From: Arthrobacter antioxidans
GTDB taxonomy: Bacteria; Actinomycetota; Actinomycetes; Actinomycetales; Micrococcaceae
Assembly (NCBI RefSeq): GCF_023100725.1
Contig: NZ_CP095501.1
Coordinates: forward strand, 682,001-746,000
Direction of reading: 5' to 3'
Length of the DNA: 64,000 bases
Under the pieces are notes generated by a model that searched no databases, had not been told where the DNA came from, and was given only the letters and a program-made list of their open reading frames with translations. This document shows positions 53,722 through 62,236 of this stretch, piece by piece; positions within the stretch are counted from its first letter, which is position 1; each line of letters starts with the position of its first letter. The position numbers and the translations under genes are program-made.

Positions 53722-54516
53722 ATGACCATTGATGCACGGTTTCAAAATGCCCTGAGTATCCTCGAGGCGGGCTCGGGCATGGCCCGGTCCTGGTTCGACG
53801 AAGCACATTTCCGCGTGGAACAGAAAGATGATGGAACTCCCGTTACGGAGGCCGACCGCAGCGTGGAGCGACATCTCCGCGACGAGCTCTCACGTCAGTT
53901 CCCGGACGACGGCCTGCTGGGTGAGGAATTCCCGGAGGTGGAGGGGACGTCCGGCGGCCGATGGATCATGGACCCGATCGATGGCACCAAGTCCTTCATC
54001 CATGGTGTGCCGCTGTACTCCACGCTCCTGGCGTACGAATCGGCCCGGGGAATCGAGTTCGGTGCCATTGCCCTACCCAGTCTGAATCGTTTGGTCTACG
54101 CCCAGTCAGGCCATGGATGCTTCGACGGGCAGGGCAGGCGATTGGAAACGTCGAGCCGCCGCGACGTGCAGGGAGCCTATGTCCTCTCGACGTGGCTCGA
54201 GGACTGGCCGATCGACCTTATCGACCAGATTCAGAATCAGGACGGCGTCATCCGTACGTGGGGAGATGGGTTCGGCTACGCGCTCGTAGCGGCCGGACAA
54301 GCGGACGCGATGATCGACTTCACGGTCTCGCCCTTCGACGTGGCTCCTATGCCGGTCATCATGAGAGAGGCAGGGGGGATCTTCACCGATTTCGGAGGAC
54401 TCGATTCGATCTATTCCGGAGTCGGTCTGGCCACGGCCACCCGCGAGTTGCACGATTGTATGCTGCGGGATCTCGCGGCGACCGCTGGCTTACCAGGCCA
54501 GGACGCCACGGATTAG
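53722..54516 (+). CDS. inositol-monophosphatase-family phosphatase
   Basis: A 264-aa Mg-dependent phosphatase: L-G-E-E-F near 66-70, W-I-M-D-P-I-D-G-T-K-S-F at 81-92 (metal Asp84 and Asp87), and G-D-G-F-G-Y-A-L-V-A-A-G-Q-A-D-A-M-I-D with S-P-F-D-V-A-P toward the C-terminus. Members act on inositol phosphate, histidinol phosphate or 3'-phosphoadenosine phosphate. Facing a kinase/amidohydrolase operon across a shared control region, it may dephosphorylate a product of that pathway. The start at 53722 follows CGACGAGGGACG. Confidence 0.88.
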   Translation: MTIDARFQNALSILEAGSGMARSWFDEAHFRVEQKDDGTPVTEADRSVERHLRDELSRQFPDDGLLGEEFPEVEGTSGGRWIMDPIDGTKSFIHGVPLYSTLLAYESARGIEFGAIALPSLNRLVYAQSGHGCFDGQGRRLETSSRRDVQGAYVLSTWLEDWPIDLIDQIQNQDGVIRTWGDGFGYALVAAGQADAMIDFTVSPFDVAPMPVIMREAGGIFTDFGGLDSIYSGVGLATATRELHDCMLRDLAATAGLPGQDATD

Positions 54517-54537
54517 CACGCTTGCTTTCCACCGTCA

Positions 54538-54930
54538 TCACGAACCGTTGCGCGACAGGTCGTCGGCGAAGTGGAGCAGATCCGCGCCGAGCCGGCGGGC
54601 CCGGTCGGCGCCCGCGCCAGGGGCGTCGGTAGCAGGCGACGACGGCAAGCCGTCGGCCGGGGCCCGCCCGGCGGGTTCGCTCTGGATGTCGATGTCGAAC
54701 ACCACGTGGTCCGGGTGGTGCCAGGTCGAGAAGACTTCGACGGGCCGTCCGTGCTGGTCGAAGCTCGCACCCTCCAGCAGAAGGACGGGCGACGACTCCG
54801 CCGGCTTCAGCAGCCGCAGCAGTTCCTGATCAACCCGGGATCGGGGCGGTGCAGGTAGGGCGGACAACGACCGGCCGAAGGTCCGCGGGGCGGCGCGTGA
54901 GCTCATGCCTCGTCTCGGTCCGGGGACCAA
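54538..54930 (-). pseudogene. truncated GntR-family regulator (UTRA domain end only)
   Basis: The frame keeps only the C-terminal part of a UTRA domain: V-D-Q-E-L-L-R-L-L, S-S-P-V-L-L-L-E-G-A-S-F-D, G-R-P-V-E-V-F-S-T-W-H-H-P-D-H-V-V-F-D-I-D, then a disordered tail. No GntR helix-turn-helix lies upstream; the preceding residues are Arg/Pro-rich, so the 5' half is gone. A relic of a second regulator beside the intact GntR operon. Confidence 0.65.
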
Positions 54931-54962
54931 GGGCCCTGTCCCTCAGGGTCGGAACCAAAACA

Positions 54963-55457
54963 ATGGAAGAGGACACGATTCCGCCGCCCGTCGTGCGGGC
55001 CCATCCGGAAGCCGAGGCGACCATGCTGAGGATCACGAAGGACCGACCAGCCGCGCCCGATCACAGCGAGGGCCGGATGCGAACAGGGCTGGCCCGGAAG
55101 ATCGTGGGCGGGTTCTTCCTGTTCACGGGAGGAGTGCACCTCGGGATCGTCATGGCCGACCCGCAGTTGTATGCGCCCTTCGCCCAGGAGTCGTTCATCC
55201 CGCTGATCGAGAAGGCCTGGGACAGCATCTTCATGGCCGCTCCGGCGCGCTGGGGTCTCGCGCTCTCCGCGGGCGAGGCCACCCTGGGGGTCCTGCTCCT
55301 GCGCGGCGGTCAGTGGGCGAAGGTCGGCTGGATCGGCGTCATCGCCTTCCACCTGGCGCTCATGCTGTTCGGGTGGGGCTTCTGGCTGTGGAGCATCCCG
55401 GCGCTCGCCGTCCTGATCTGGGCTGCGCGGGCGGATTGGCCGTCCTTGAGGGCGTGA
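54963..55457 (+). CDS. four-TM small membrane protein
   Basis: Up to 164 aa with a disordered N-terminus and four membrane segments (I-V-G-G-F-F-L-F-T-G-G-V-H-L-G-I-V, W-G-L-A-L-S-A-G-E-A-T-L-G-V-L-L-L, V-G-W-I-G-V-I-A-F-H-L-A-L-M-L-F and I-P-A-L-A-V-L-I-W-A). ATG 54963 is taken; in-frame ATGs at 55023 and 55077 are alternatives, the last just before the first helix. It resembles DoxX-like small membrane proteins. Function unknown. Confidence 0.62.
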   Translation: MEEDTIPPPVVRAHPEAEATMLRITKDRPAAPDHSEGRMRTGLARKIVGGFFLFTGGVHLGIVMADPQLYAPFAQESFIPLIEKAWDSIFMAAPARWGLALSAGEATLGVLLLRGGQWAKVGWIGVIAFHLALMLFGWGFWLWSIPALAVLIWAARADWPSLRA

Positions 55458-55503
55458 CGGGCGAGTTGCCCGTCCGGGCTCGTGGCGGCGGCCGCGTCAG
55501 GGT

Positions 55504-55728
55504 TCAAGCTTTGGCGTTCGCCGACGGTGACCCCGACGATGGCCCGGACAATGACCGGGCGATCGCGCCGACCACGAGTCCGACACCTGCGCCGACGGCG
55601 GCGCCGATCGCGATGCCGGGGCCCCCGGCGATCGCCACCCCGATGGCGCATCCGACCCCCGCGCCGAGGGCGATCCCGATGCCGGGGTATGACTCCTTCA
55701 GGGTTTCCTCAGGGCTTCGCTGTTCCAT
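55504..55728 (-). CDS. glycine-zipper membrane protein
   Basis: A 74-aa protein dominated by a glycine-zipper hydrophobic region: G-I-G-I-A-L-G-A-G-V-G-C-A-I-G-V-A-I and G-I-A-I-G-A-A-V-G-A-G-V-G-L-V-V-G-A-I-A. Such proteins insert in membranes as tight helical hairpins. Function unknown. The low-complexity composition makes the call moderate. Confidence 0.68.
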   Translation of the reverse strand: MEQRSPEETLKESYPGIGIALGAGVGCAIGVAIAGGPGIAIGAAVGAGVGLVVGAIARSLSGPSSGSPSANAKA

Positions 55729-55822
55729 CGCTCGATTCTGGTGGGCCGTCTCGTGGGCGGCAAGGGCCGTGCGACCCGACGTACTCGGGCCGATCCATTC
55801 GGCTCCGACGAGTCAGGCGACG

Positions 55823-56854
55823 TCACGCCTCCAGGCGTGAGCTCGGCATCCGACGGGCCGCGGACAACTCGTGCCGGACGCTGGTGAGGAACGGCGGTCG
55901 ATCCTGGAGTGTCCCGCGGCCGAGCGCCCCGGCAGCAGCGAGCCCCATCGCGCCGTCGAGCGATGTCCCGGAAGCGGGCGTCAGGTGTACCCCGGGCCGG
56001 AGAGCCGTCAGGCGTTCGGAGAAGGCCGCGAGGACCAGGGGCGAGGCCTCGAACAGCCCACCGGTCCACCCGACGGTGAAGGGCAGGCCGGGGACGAAGA
56101 CCGCGTTGCAGGTACCGGCCAGTTCGGCCCCGGCGTCCCGCAGGATGCCGGACGCCACGGGATCGCCGTCGTGCGCTGCCACTGCCGTCGCCGGCACGAA
56201 GGAGGCGAGGACGGCCGACCGGTTCGGGCTGCTGTAGAGCCCCGAGACCAGCTGGTCCGGTGAGCCGAACTGCCCGGTCAGGGACGCCAGGAGCGCCGGC
56301 GAGCCTCCTGCCCGTCCGTCGTGAGCCCGCAGGGCGGCCTCGAGTGCTCGCCGGCCCACCCACGCGCCGCTGCCGACGTCGCCCAGGAGATGCCCCCAGC
56401 CGTCGGCACAGTGCCACCTCGTGTGGTGATCGGTGCCGAGGGCGATGGCGCCGGTGCCGGCGGCGACGACGACGCCGGGCTCCCCACCGAGCGCCCCCAG
56501 GTGCGAGGTGACGATGTCCGATGCGACGAACGTCAGCGATGCCCCGCTGATGGCGCGAAGCCCGTCATGCAGCGCCGCGACATCCTCGAGCAGGCTTGCC
56601 ACACTCGCCGCGCCCACGGCGATCGCGGTGATGTCGCCGCCGCCGGCCGCAGCGCGTGCCTGGGCCACGAGGGGAGCCAGGGACGCCAGCAGACCGGTGG
56701 CGTCCACGCCGTTCCGGCCGATGTCGAGGCCGGGGCCCTGGAACCGGGGGTAGCTCGACGGTCGCCCATCAGGTGCCGCGGCAGGTACGACGGCGACCCG
56801 GCAGCCCGAGCCACCCACGTCGACGCCGCAGACGAGGCGTGCGTGCTCAGCCAT
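55823..56854 (-). CDS. BadF/BadG-family sugar kinase (N-acetylglucosamine kinase-like)
   Basis: A 343-aa ASKHA-fold kinase: C-G-V-D-V-G-G-S-G-C-R phosphate loop at residues 9-19, A-I-A-V-G-A-A-S, A-S-D-I-V-T-S-H and V-V-A-A-G-T-G-A-I-A-L-G near 130, G-D-V-G-S-G-A-W-V-G. This branch includes bacterial and eukaryotic N-acetylglucosamine kinases. It overlaps the RpiR regulator by 8 nt and shares a cluster with an M20 hydrolase and peptide transporter, pointing to salvage of amino sugars or muropeptides. Confidence 0.86.
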   Translation of the reverse strand: MAEHARLVCGVDVGGSGCRVAVVPAAAPDGRPSSYPRFQGPGLDIGRNGVDATGLLASLAPLVAQARAAAGGGDITAIAVGAASVASLLEDVAALHDGLRAISGASLTFVASDIVTSHLGALGGEPGVVVAAGTGAIALGTDHHTRWHCADGWGHLLGDVGSGAWVGRRALEAALRAHDGRAGGSPALLASLTGQFGSPDQLVSGLYSSPNRSAVLASFVPATAVAAHDGDPVASGILRDAGAELAGTCNAVFVPGLPFTVGWTGGLFEASPLVLAAFSERLTALRPGVHLTPASGTSLDGAMGLAAAGALGRGTLQDRPPFLTSVRHELSAARRMPSSRLEA

Positions 56855-57746
56855 GCGGGCGAGAGTTGCGGTGTGAGGTGATGACCGCCCGGGTGGTGGT
56901 CAGGGCAGCGTCACTCGACGCGAAGTCCTGGTGGGTGAGCGCGACGAAGAGGCAGTCGACCACCAGCAGCTGGCCGATCCTGCTGGACAGGGCGCCGGGC
57001 CTCGGGCCGCGCTCGCTGCCCGCCGCGATGAGGGGATAGTCGGCGGTCCTGGCCAGGCTGGAGGTCTCGGCGCCGGTGAGCGCGATCGTGACAGCCCCCG
57101 CCCCCGCCGCGACCTCGAGGACGGCGAGCGCCTCGCGGGTCTCGCCGGAGTCCGACACGATGACGGCGACGGCGGGTGCCCCCAGCAGCGCTGCCTCGGT
57201 CATGCCGAGGTGGAGATCGGCGGGGCTGTGGCAGATGAATCCGGCACGGGTCAGTTTCTGCTGGAGGTCGGCAGCCACGAGGCCGGAGGCGCCGACGCCG
57301 AAGGACAGGATCCGGTTGGCCCGGGCGAGCGCTCCGGCCGCCGCCTCGACGACGGCCGGGTCCAGGTGGGCTGCGGTCTCACGGATGGCCTGCTGCTCCG
57401 CGTGGGCGAGCTTGGCGATGATGTCCGCCGTCGCGTCGTCCCGGCGTACCCCGCCGGTCACGACATCGGGGGGAGCGCCCCTGCCCGATGCCGCCGCGAG
57501 GGCCAGGCGGAGCTGCGGGTATCCCGCGTAGCCGAGGGCTTTCGCCGCCCTGACGATGCTCGCGCCACTGACGCCGATCTCCTTCTCCAGTGAGGACATG
57601 GAGGAACCTGCCACGTGGTCGGGGTCGTCGAGGATGAGGCGCGCGACCTTCTGGGCTGCCGGTGGCAGGCCCGAGAGGCTCGCGCGGATCTTGGCGGAGA
57701 TCTCGTCGGGTCCCTCGGGGGGCAGGGGGTGGGTCATGGCGCCCAT
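56847..57746 (-). CDS. MurR/RpiR-family transcriptional regulator
   Basis: A 299-aa regulator: N-terminal RpiR helix-turn-helix (P-A-A-Q-K-V-A-R-L-I-L-D-D, M-S-S-L-E-K-E-I-G-V-S-G-A-S-I-V-R-A-A-K-A-L-G) and a SIS sugar-phosphate domain (I-L-S-F-G-V-G-A-S-G-L-V-A, V-I-V-S-D-S-G-E-T-R-E). ATG 57746 follows AAAGGA. RpiR/MurR proteins sense phosphosugars such as MurNAc-6-phosphate, which fits the kinase gene overlapping its end. Likely controls the divergent ABC operon as well. Confidence 0.9.
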   Translation of the reverse strand: MGAMTHPLPPEGPDEISAKIRASLSGLPPAAQKVARLILDDPDHVAGSSMSSLEKEIGVSGASIVRAAKALGYAGYPQLRLALAAASGRGAPPDVVTGGVRRDDATADIIAKLAHAEQQAIRETAAHLDPAVVEAAAGALARANRILSFGVGASGLVAADLQQKLTRAGFICHSPADLHLGMTEAALLGAPAVAVIVSDSGETREALAVLEVAAGAGAVTIALTGAETSSLARTADYPLIAAGSERGPRPGALSSRIGQLLVVDCLFVALTHQDFASSDAALTTTRAVITSHRNSRPHG

Positions 57747-57776
57747 GGGCGTCCTTTCGGCCAGGAGGCGTGCACG

Positions 57777-59093
57777 TCAGACATGCGTCAGGAAGTCCTG
57801 CAGGATGACCTGGCCCGTCCGCAGCCCGTGGACCGGGACGCGCTCGTCGACGCCGTGGACGCCGTCGGAGGTGCGTCCCTCCGGGTCGGCCCCCTGCGGG
57901 GAGAACCCGTAGCAGGCGATGCCCAGCGGCGCGAAGGCCTTCGCGTCGGTTCCGCCGCCCAGGCACCGGGGCACGACGACGGCGGCAGGGTCGTGCCGCT
58001 GGAGGGCGTCCCGCATGGCCCTGAACCACGGGGAATCGATGGGCGCCTCGACGGGGGGCTGATGGGACAGGAACCGCCGCGTGATGCGGGGGCCGAGCAG
58101 GTCGTCGAGGACGGCGAGCGTCTGCTCCTCGGTTCCGGGGAGGCACCGCACGTCGAGCTCGGCGGACGCCGTGCCGGGAATGACGTTGACCTTGTAGCCG
58201 GCGTCGAGGACGGTGGGGGTGGCCGAGCACCGGATCGTGGTGCGGGCCACCGTCCCGGCGTCGCCCAGGCGGTCCACGGCCGCCTCGATCCCGGAGTCGC
58301 TCTCCAGATCCGCGGCGAAGCCGAGCGCCGCGGAGGTCTGGTCGAGGTACGCGCGGACGGTGGGTGTGAGGACGATGGGCCAGGCGTGCTCCGTGACACG
58401 GTGGAGCGCGCCGATCAGGTGGGTCACGGCGTTGTCCGCGTTGGGCCTCGAGCCGTGGCCGGAGGTTCCCGTGGCCGTGACCCGCATGTGGAGGGTTCCG
58501 CGCTCGGCTGCCGCTACCGGGTAGAGGCGGACCTCCGCGCCGGCCTCCGAGGTGAGCAGGCTCGGCACTCCACCGGATTCCCCGATCGCCGCTTCGACCC
58601 CCCGGAACAGCTCGGGGTGCTCGGCGGCGAGCCAGAGTGCCCCGTAGTCGCCCTTGTCCTCCTCATCGGCCACGAAGGCGACGACGACGTCACGCCGGGG
58701 TCCCGACCCCTCGGCCGCCCACCGCAGCAGGGTGGCCAGGGTCATGGCCACCATGTCCTTCATGTCGCTGGCGCCCCTGCCCCAGACGTACCCGTCGCTG
58801 ATGGTCCCCGCGAACGGGTCCACCGTCCACTGCTCGGGTTCGGCCGGCACCACGTCGAGGTGCGCATGGACGAGGAGGCCCGGCAGGGCGCGGTCGGTTC
58901 CCGGGACACGCACCACGACGGACGAGCGATCCGGCGTGGGCCCGAGGATGAGCGCGTCGTACCCGGCATCCATGAGGAGTCCGTGGATGTAGTCGGCGAT
59001 GTCCCGTTCACCCGCACTCTTGCCGTCGCCGTAGTTGCTGGTGTCGAACCTGATGAGTCGGGCGCAGAGTTCCGCGGTGTCGATCACGGCCAT
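57777..59093 (-). CDS. M20/M25/M40-family metallo-hydrolase
   Basis: A 438-aa peptidase/deacylase: L-L-V-H-A-H-L-D-V-V-P-A near residue 77 (metal His and Asp), G-R-G-A-S-D-M-K near 105 (bridging Asp), V-A-D-E-E-D-K-G-D (catalytic Glu pair) and late G-G-T-D-A-K-A-F. ATG 59093 is chosen because GAGGACC precedes it. It is the first gene of the leftward set (hydrolase, RpiR, kinase), divergent from the dipeptide-type ABC transporter, so it probably cleaves what the transporter imports. Confidence 0.88.
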   Translation of the reverse strand: MAVIDTAELCARLIRFDTSNYGDGKSAGERDIADYIHGLLMDAGYDALILGPTPDRSSVVVRVPGTDRALPGLLVHAHLDVVPAEPEQWTVDPFAGTISDGYVWGRGASDMKDMVAMTLATLLRWAAEGSGPRRDVVVAFVADEEDKGDYGALWLAAEHPELFRGVEAAIGESGGVPSLLTSEAGAEVRLYPVAAAERGTLHMRVTATGTSGHGSRPNADNAVTHLIGALHRVTEHAWPIVLTPTVRAYLDQTSAALGFAADLESDSGIEAAVDRLGDAGTVARTTIRCSATPTVLDAGYKVNVIPGTASAELDVRCLPGTEEQTLAVLDDLLGPRITRRFLSHQPPVEAPIDSPWFRAMRDALQRHDPAAVVVPRCLGGGTDAKAFAPLGIACYGFSPQGADPEGRTSDGVHGVDERVPVHGLRTGQVILQDFLTHV

Positions 59094-59184
59094 TGGTCCT
59101 CGCTTGAAATATGGGGGAAACATTCCATGTCGGAGCGCTTGCGGCACCGTGGGCCGAAGGGCCCGACACGGCTTCGCAAGTGGT

Positions 59185-59213
59185 TTGCATCACAATACCC
59201 AATTGTGTAGCTT
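59185..59213 (+). promoter_or_regulatory. promoter with operator in its spacer (ABC operon)
   Basis: TTGCAT (59185-59190), a 17-nt spacer and TAGCTT (59208-59213) form a reasonable sigma-70-type promoter for the rightward ABC operon. The spacer is itself an inverted repeat, CACAAT-ACCCA-ATTGTG, filling it exactly. A regulator bound there would block RNA polymerase; the RpiR-type protein encoded nearby is the natural candidate. Confidence 0.6.
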
Positions 59214-59330
59214 GCTTACATCGCAGCCACCGACGACACGGCTGTCGAGTCTTTTCCTCGCACTTCTGTTCGGATCAACGGCCCCAGGCACTCGATCCGT
59301 GCGCCTGCAGGCCTTAGCGAAAGAGAACCG

Positions 59331-61196
59331 ATGGCACATTCCCTCCCCGATCCGACCGGCACTCCGGGAACCTCGACGTGGGGGAGGCATGCCAGGCTCC
59401 GCCGGGCGGTGTCGGCCCTCGCCGCGTTGTCGCTGGCCCTCGTCCCCGGGTCCCTCGCATCCTCCGCGGCCACCGCTGCGGAGGAGCCCGATCCGGTGAC
59501 GCTCAAGCTCGCGCTCACCGGCGACATCGATTCACTCAACCCCTTCATCGCGATCCTCGCGTCGAGCACGAACATCCTCACCATGCAGTACGAGGGCCTC
59601 GTCAGCTACAGCGCCGAGAACAACGAGGTGGTCCCCGGGCTCGCCGAGTCGTGGGAGACCTCCGAGGACGGCACCGAGTGGACCTTCACCTTCGCGGAGG
59701 ACAGGAAGTGGTCCGACGGCGAGCCGATCACCGCGAACGACGCCGCCTTCACCTTCCGGGCGATCGAGGAGAGCGACGCCCTCAAGCAGGCCAACGGGTC
59801 GCTGCTCGAGAGCATCAAGTCCGTCGAGGCGACGGACGACCAGACCCTGGTGATCACCCTCAACGAGCCGCAGGCACCGAATCCCGGCTCCAGCCTCGCG
59901 ATCGTCCCCGAGCACATCTGGTCCGAGGTGGAGGACCCCGCGACGTTCGCCAACGACAAGGACGCCGTGGGCAGCGGCCCGTTCACCGTGGTGGACTACA
60001 GCGCCACGTCCGGCGTCACCATGAAGGCCAACCCCAACTACTGGCGGGGCAAGGCGAAGGTGGACGGCGTCACCTTCGTGCCGTACCGCAACAGCGACGC
60101 CGCGGTGCAGGCACTGCGGACCGGCGAGCTCGACGTCGTCGGCGGCCTCACGCCCGCGCAGTTCAAGGCGCTCGAGAACGAGCCGAACATCACCACGAAC
60201 GCCGGTGCGGGCCGCCGCTACCAGGCCATCAACCTGAACTCGGGCACCGTGAACTCCGAGGGCAACATCATGGGGGACGGCAACCCCGCCCTGCAGGACG
60301 TGGAGCTCCGCAAGGCGATCATCCGCGCCATCGACAGCAACACCCTGCTCGAGCGCGTGCTCGAAGGACTGGGACAGCCCGCTACCGGTGAGATCCCCGC
60401 CGTCTATCCGCTGTACCACTGGGACACCGACGAGCTGCCGTACAGCTACGATCCCGAGGCGGCCAACAAGATCCTGGACGACGCCGGCTACGAGATGGGC
60501 GCCGACGGCCTCCGGACCGACAAGGAGGGCAACCCCCTGCGTCTCCGGTTGGCGGGCAACAACACGCAGGCCACCCACCAGCAGATGGCCGACTACATCA
60601 CGCCGTGGCTGCGCGAGATCGGGATCGAGGTCGTCAGTGAATCGATGGCACCGGCCCAGCTCAACGACGACTCCACGCTCGGCAACTACGACATGTACTT
60701 CACCGGCTGGGGCATCGGCCCCGATCCGGACTTCCAGCTGTCCATCAACCAGTGCAGCTCCCGCCCCAACGCCGACGGCACCGGTGCCATCAGCGAATCC
60801 AACTGGTGCTCTCCCGAGTTCGACGCGCTCTACAAGGAACAGCACACCGAGCTGGACCAGGAACGGCGCAGCGAGCTCGTCGTCGAAGCGCAGAAGCTCA
60901 TCTACGACGGCGCGGTCAACAACGTGCTGTTCTACTCCGACTCCCTCGAGGCCTACCGGTCGGACCGCTTCGAGCCCTTCACCACCCAGCCCACCGAGGG
61001 CGGCGTGATCCTCGGACAGAACGGCCCCTGGGGCGTCTACAGCGCCACCCCGGTGTCATCGGTGGAGACGGCGTCGGTGGCCGCGCCCAACCCGACGGCC
61101 GTCATCGCGCCGATTGCGGGCGTCCTCGTGGTGGGCGGCATCGCGGCCTTCTTCCTGGTCAAGCGTCGCCGGGCCACCGCGGACGACCGGCAGTAG
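59331..61196 (+). CDS. dipeptide/oligopeptide ABC transporter substrate-binding protein
   Basis: A 621-aa SBP family 5 protein: Sec signal (L-R-R-A-V-S-A-L-A-A-L-S-L-A-L-V-P-G-S-L-A), then L-N-P-F, G-L-A-E-S-W-E-T-S-E-D-G-T-E-W-T-F and the long bilobed domain. There is no lipobox Cys after the signal. Instead a membrane helix near residues 588-606 followed by K-R-R-R anchors the C-terminus. The start follows AAAGAGAACCG. First gene of the ABC operon; the coding context suggests peptides or muropeptides as ligand. Confidence 0.9.
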   Translation: MAHSLPDPTGTPGTSTWGRHARLRRAVSALAALSLALVPGSLASSAATAAEEPDPVTLKLALTGDIDSLNPFIAILASSTNILTMQYEGLVSYSAENNEVVPGLAESWETSEDGTEWTFTFAEDRKWSDGEPITANDAAFTFRAIEESDALKQANGSLLESIKSVEATDDQTLVITLNEPQAPNPGSSLAIVPEHIWSEVEDPATFANDKDAVGSGPFTVVDYSATSGVTMKANPNYWRGKAKVDGVTFVPYRNSDAAVQALRTGELDVVGGLTPAQFKALENEPNITTNAGAGRRYQAINLNSGTVNSEGNIMGDGNPALQDVELRKAIIRAIDSNTLLERVLEGLGQPATGEIPAVYPLYHWDTDELPYSYDPEAANKILDDAGYEMGADGLRTDKEGNPLRLRLAGNNTQATHQQMADYITPWLREIGIEVVSESMAPAQLNDDSTLGNYDMYFTGWGIGPDPDFQLSINQCSSRPNADGTGAISESNWCSPEFDALYKEQHTELDQERRSELVVEAQKLIYDGAVNNVLFYSDSLEAYRSDRFEPFTTQPTEGGVILGQNGPWGVYSATPVSSVETASVAAPNPTAVIAPIAGVLVVGGIAAFFLVKRRRATADDRQ

Positions 61197-61198
61197 CG

Positions 61199-62236
61199 GT
61201 GTCCTCCACACTCGGGACCCAGGACCTCTCGGCGGGGCTCGCATCGGACGAGCCCCGCGGAGGGTCCTCCTGGCTCGGCTACGCCCTGCGGAAGGCCGGC
61301 GCGGCACTGATCTCCCTGGTGATGGTGGTGCTGCTCGGATTCTTCGCCTTCCGGATCCTGCCCGGCGACCCCGTCCGCTCCCTCGCGGCCGGGCGCCAGG
61401 TCAGCGAGCAGCAGATGGACATCCTGCGCGAGCAGCTGGGCTTCAACGACCCGCTGCTCGTCCAGTTCTGGGGGTACCTGACGGGCCTGCTCCGGGGTGA
61501 CCTCGGCTACTCCTACACCTACAACGAGCCGGTGCTGGACCTCATCGGGACCCGGCTCGGGCCCACCCTCCTGCTCACCGGGACGGCCGCCCTGCTGTCC
61601 GTGATCCTCGGCCTCTGGTTGGGCCAGAAGGCGGCCTGGCGCCGCGGCAGCCTCTTCGACAAGGCCCAGACCGGGCTGGCACTGGTGTTCTGGTCGGTGC
61701 CGACCTTCTGGCTGGGACTCATCCTGCTGCTGACCTTCGCCGGCGGCCTGCAGTGGTTCCCGACGGGCGGCCTCCTCACCGCCGGGACCACCGCCACCGG
61801 CTTCCCCCTGATCTGGGACGCCGCGCGGCACATGGTGCTGCCGGTGGTGACGATGGTGGCCGTGGTCTACGCGCAGTACCTCATGGTGATGCGGGCCTCG
61901 CTGCTGGAGGAGATGACCTCCGACTACCTCCTGACGGCGCGCGCCAAGGGGCTGACGGAGGACGAGGTGCGGCGCCGCCATGCGGTGCCCAACGCCCTGC
62001 TCCCCACCGTGACCCTGATCTTCCTCACGCTCGGCGGGCTGGTGGGCGGTGCCGTGACCGTGGAGACCGTCTTCTCCTGGCCCGGCCTCGGCTACCTCAC
62101 CTTCCAGGCGCTGTCGGCCCCCGACTACCCGCTGCTGCAGGGAACGTTCGTCGTCTTCTCCTCGATTGTGATCCTCATGAATTTCTTCGCAGACCTGATC
62201 TACCGTGTGCTCGATCCCCGGCTGAGGTCGGCGTGA
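61199..62236 (+). CDS. ABC transporter permease (DppB type)
   Basis: A 345-aa permease with about six membrane helices and the DppB-type motifs: F-R-I-L-P-G-D-P-V near residue 55, and the EAA loop (A-R-A-K-G-L-T-E-D-E-V-R-R-R-H-A-V-P-N-A-L-L-P). GTG 61199 starts 2 bp after the SBP stop. Its stop overlaps the next permease start by 4 nt. Confidence 0.9.
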   Translation: MSSTLGTQDLSAGLASDEPRGGSSWLGYALRKAGAALISLVMVVLLGFFAFRILPGDPVRSLAAGRQVSEQQMDILREQLGFNDPLLVQFWGYLTGLLRGDLGYSYTYNEPVLDLIGTRLGPTLLLTGTAALLSVILGLWLGQKAAWRRGSLFDKAQTGLALVFWSVPTFWLGLILLLTFAGGLQWFPTGGLLTAGTTATGFPLIWDAARHMVLPVVTMVAVVYAQYLMVMRASLLEEMTSDYLLTARAKGLTEDEVRRRHAVPNALLPTVTLIFLTLGGLVGGAVTVETVFSWPGLGYLTFQALSAPDYPLLQGTFVVFSSIVILMNFFADLIYRVLDPRLRSA

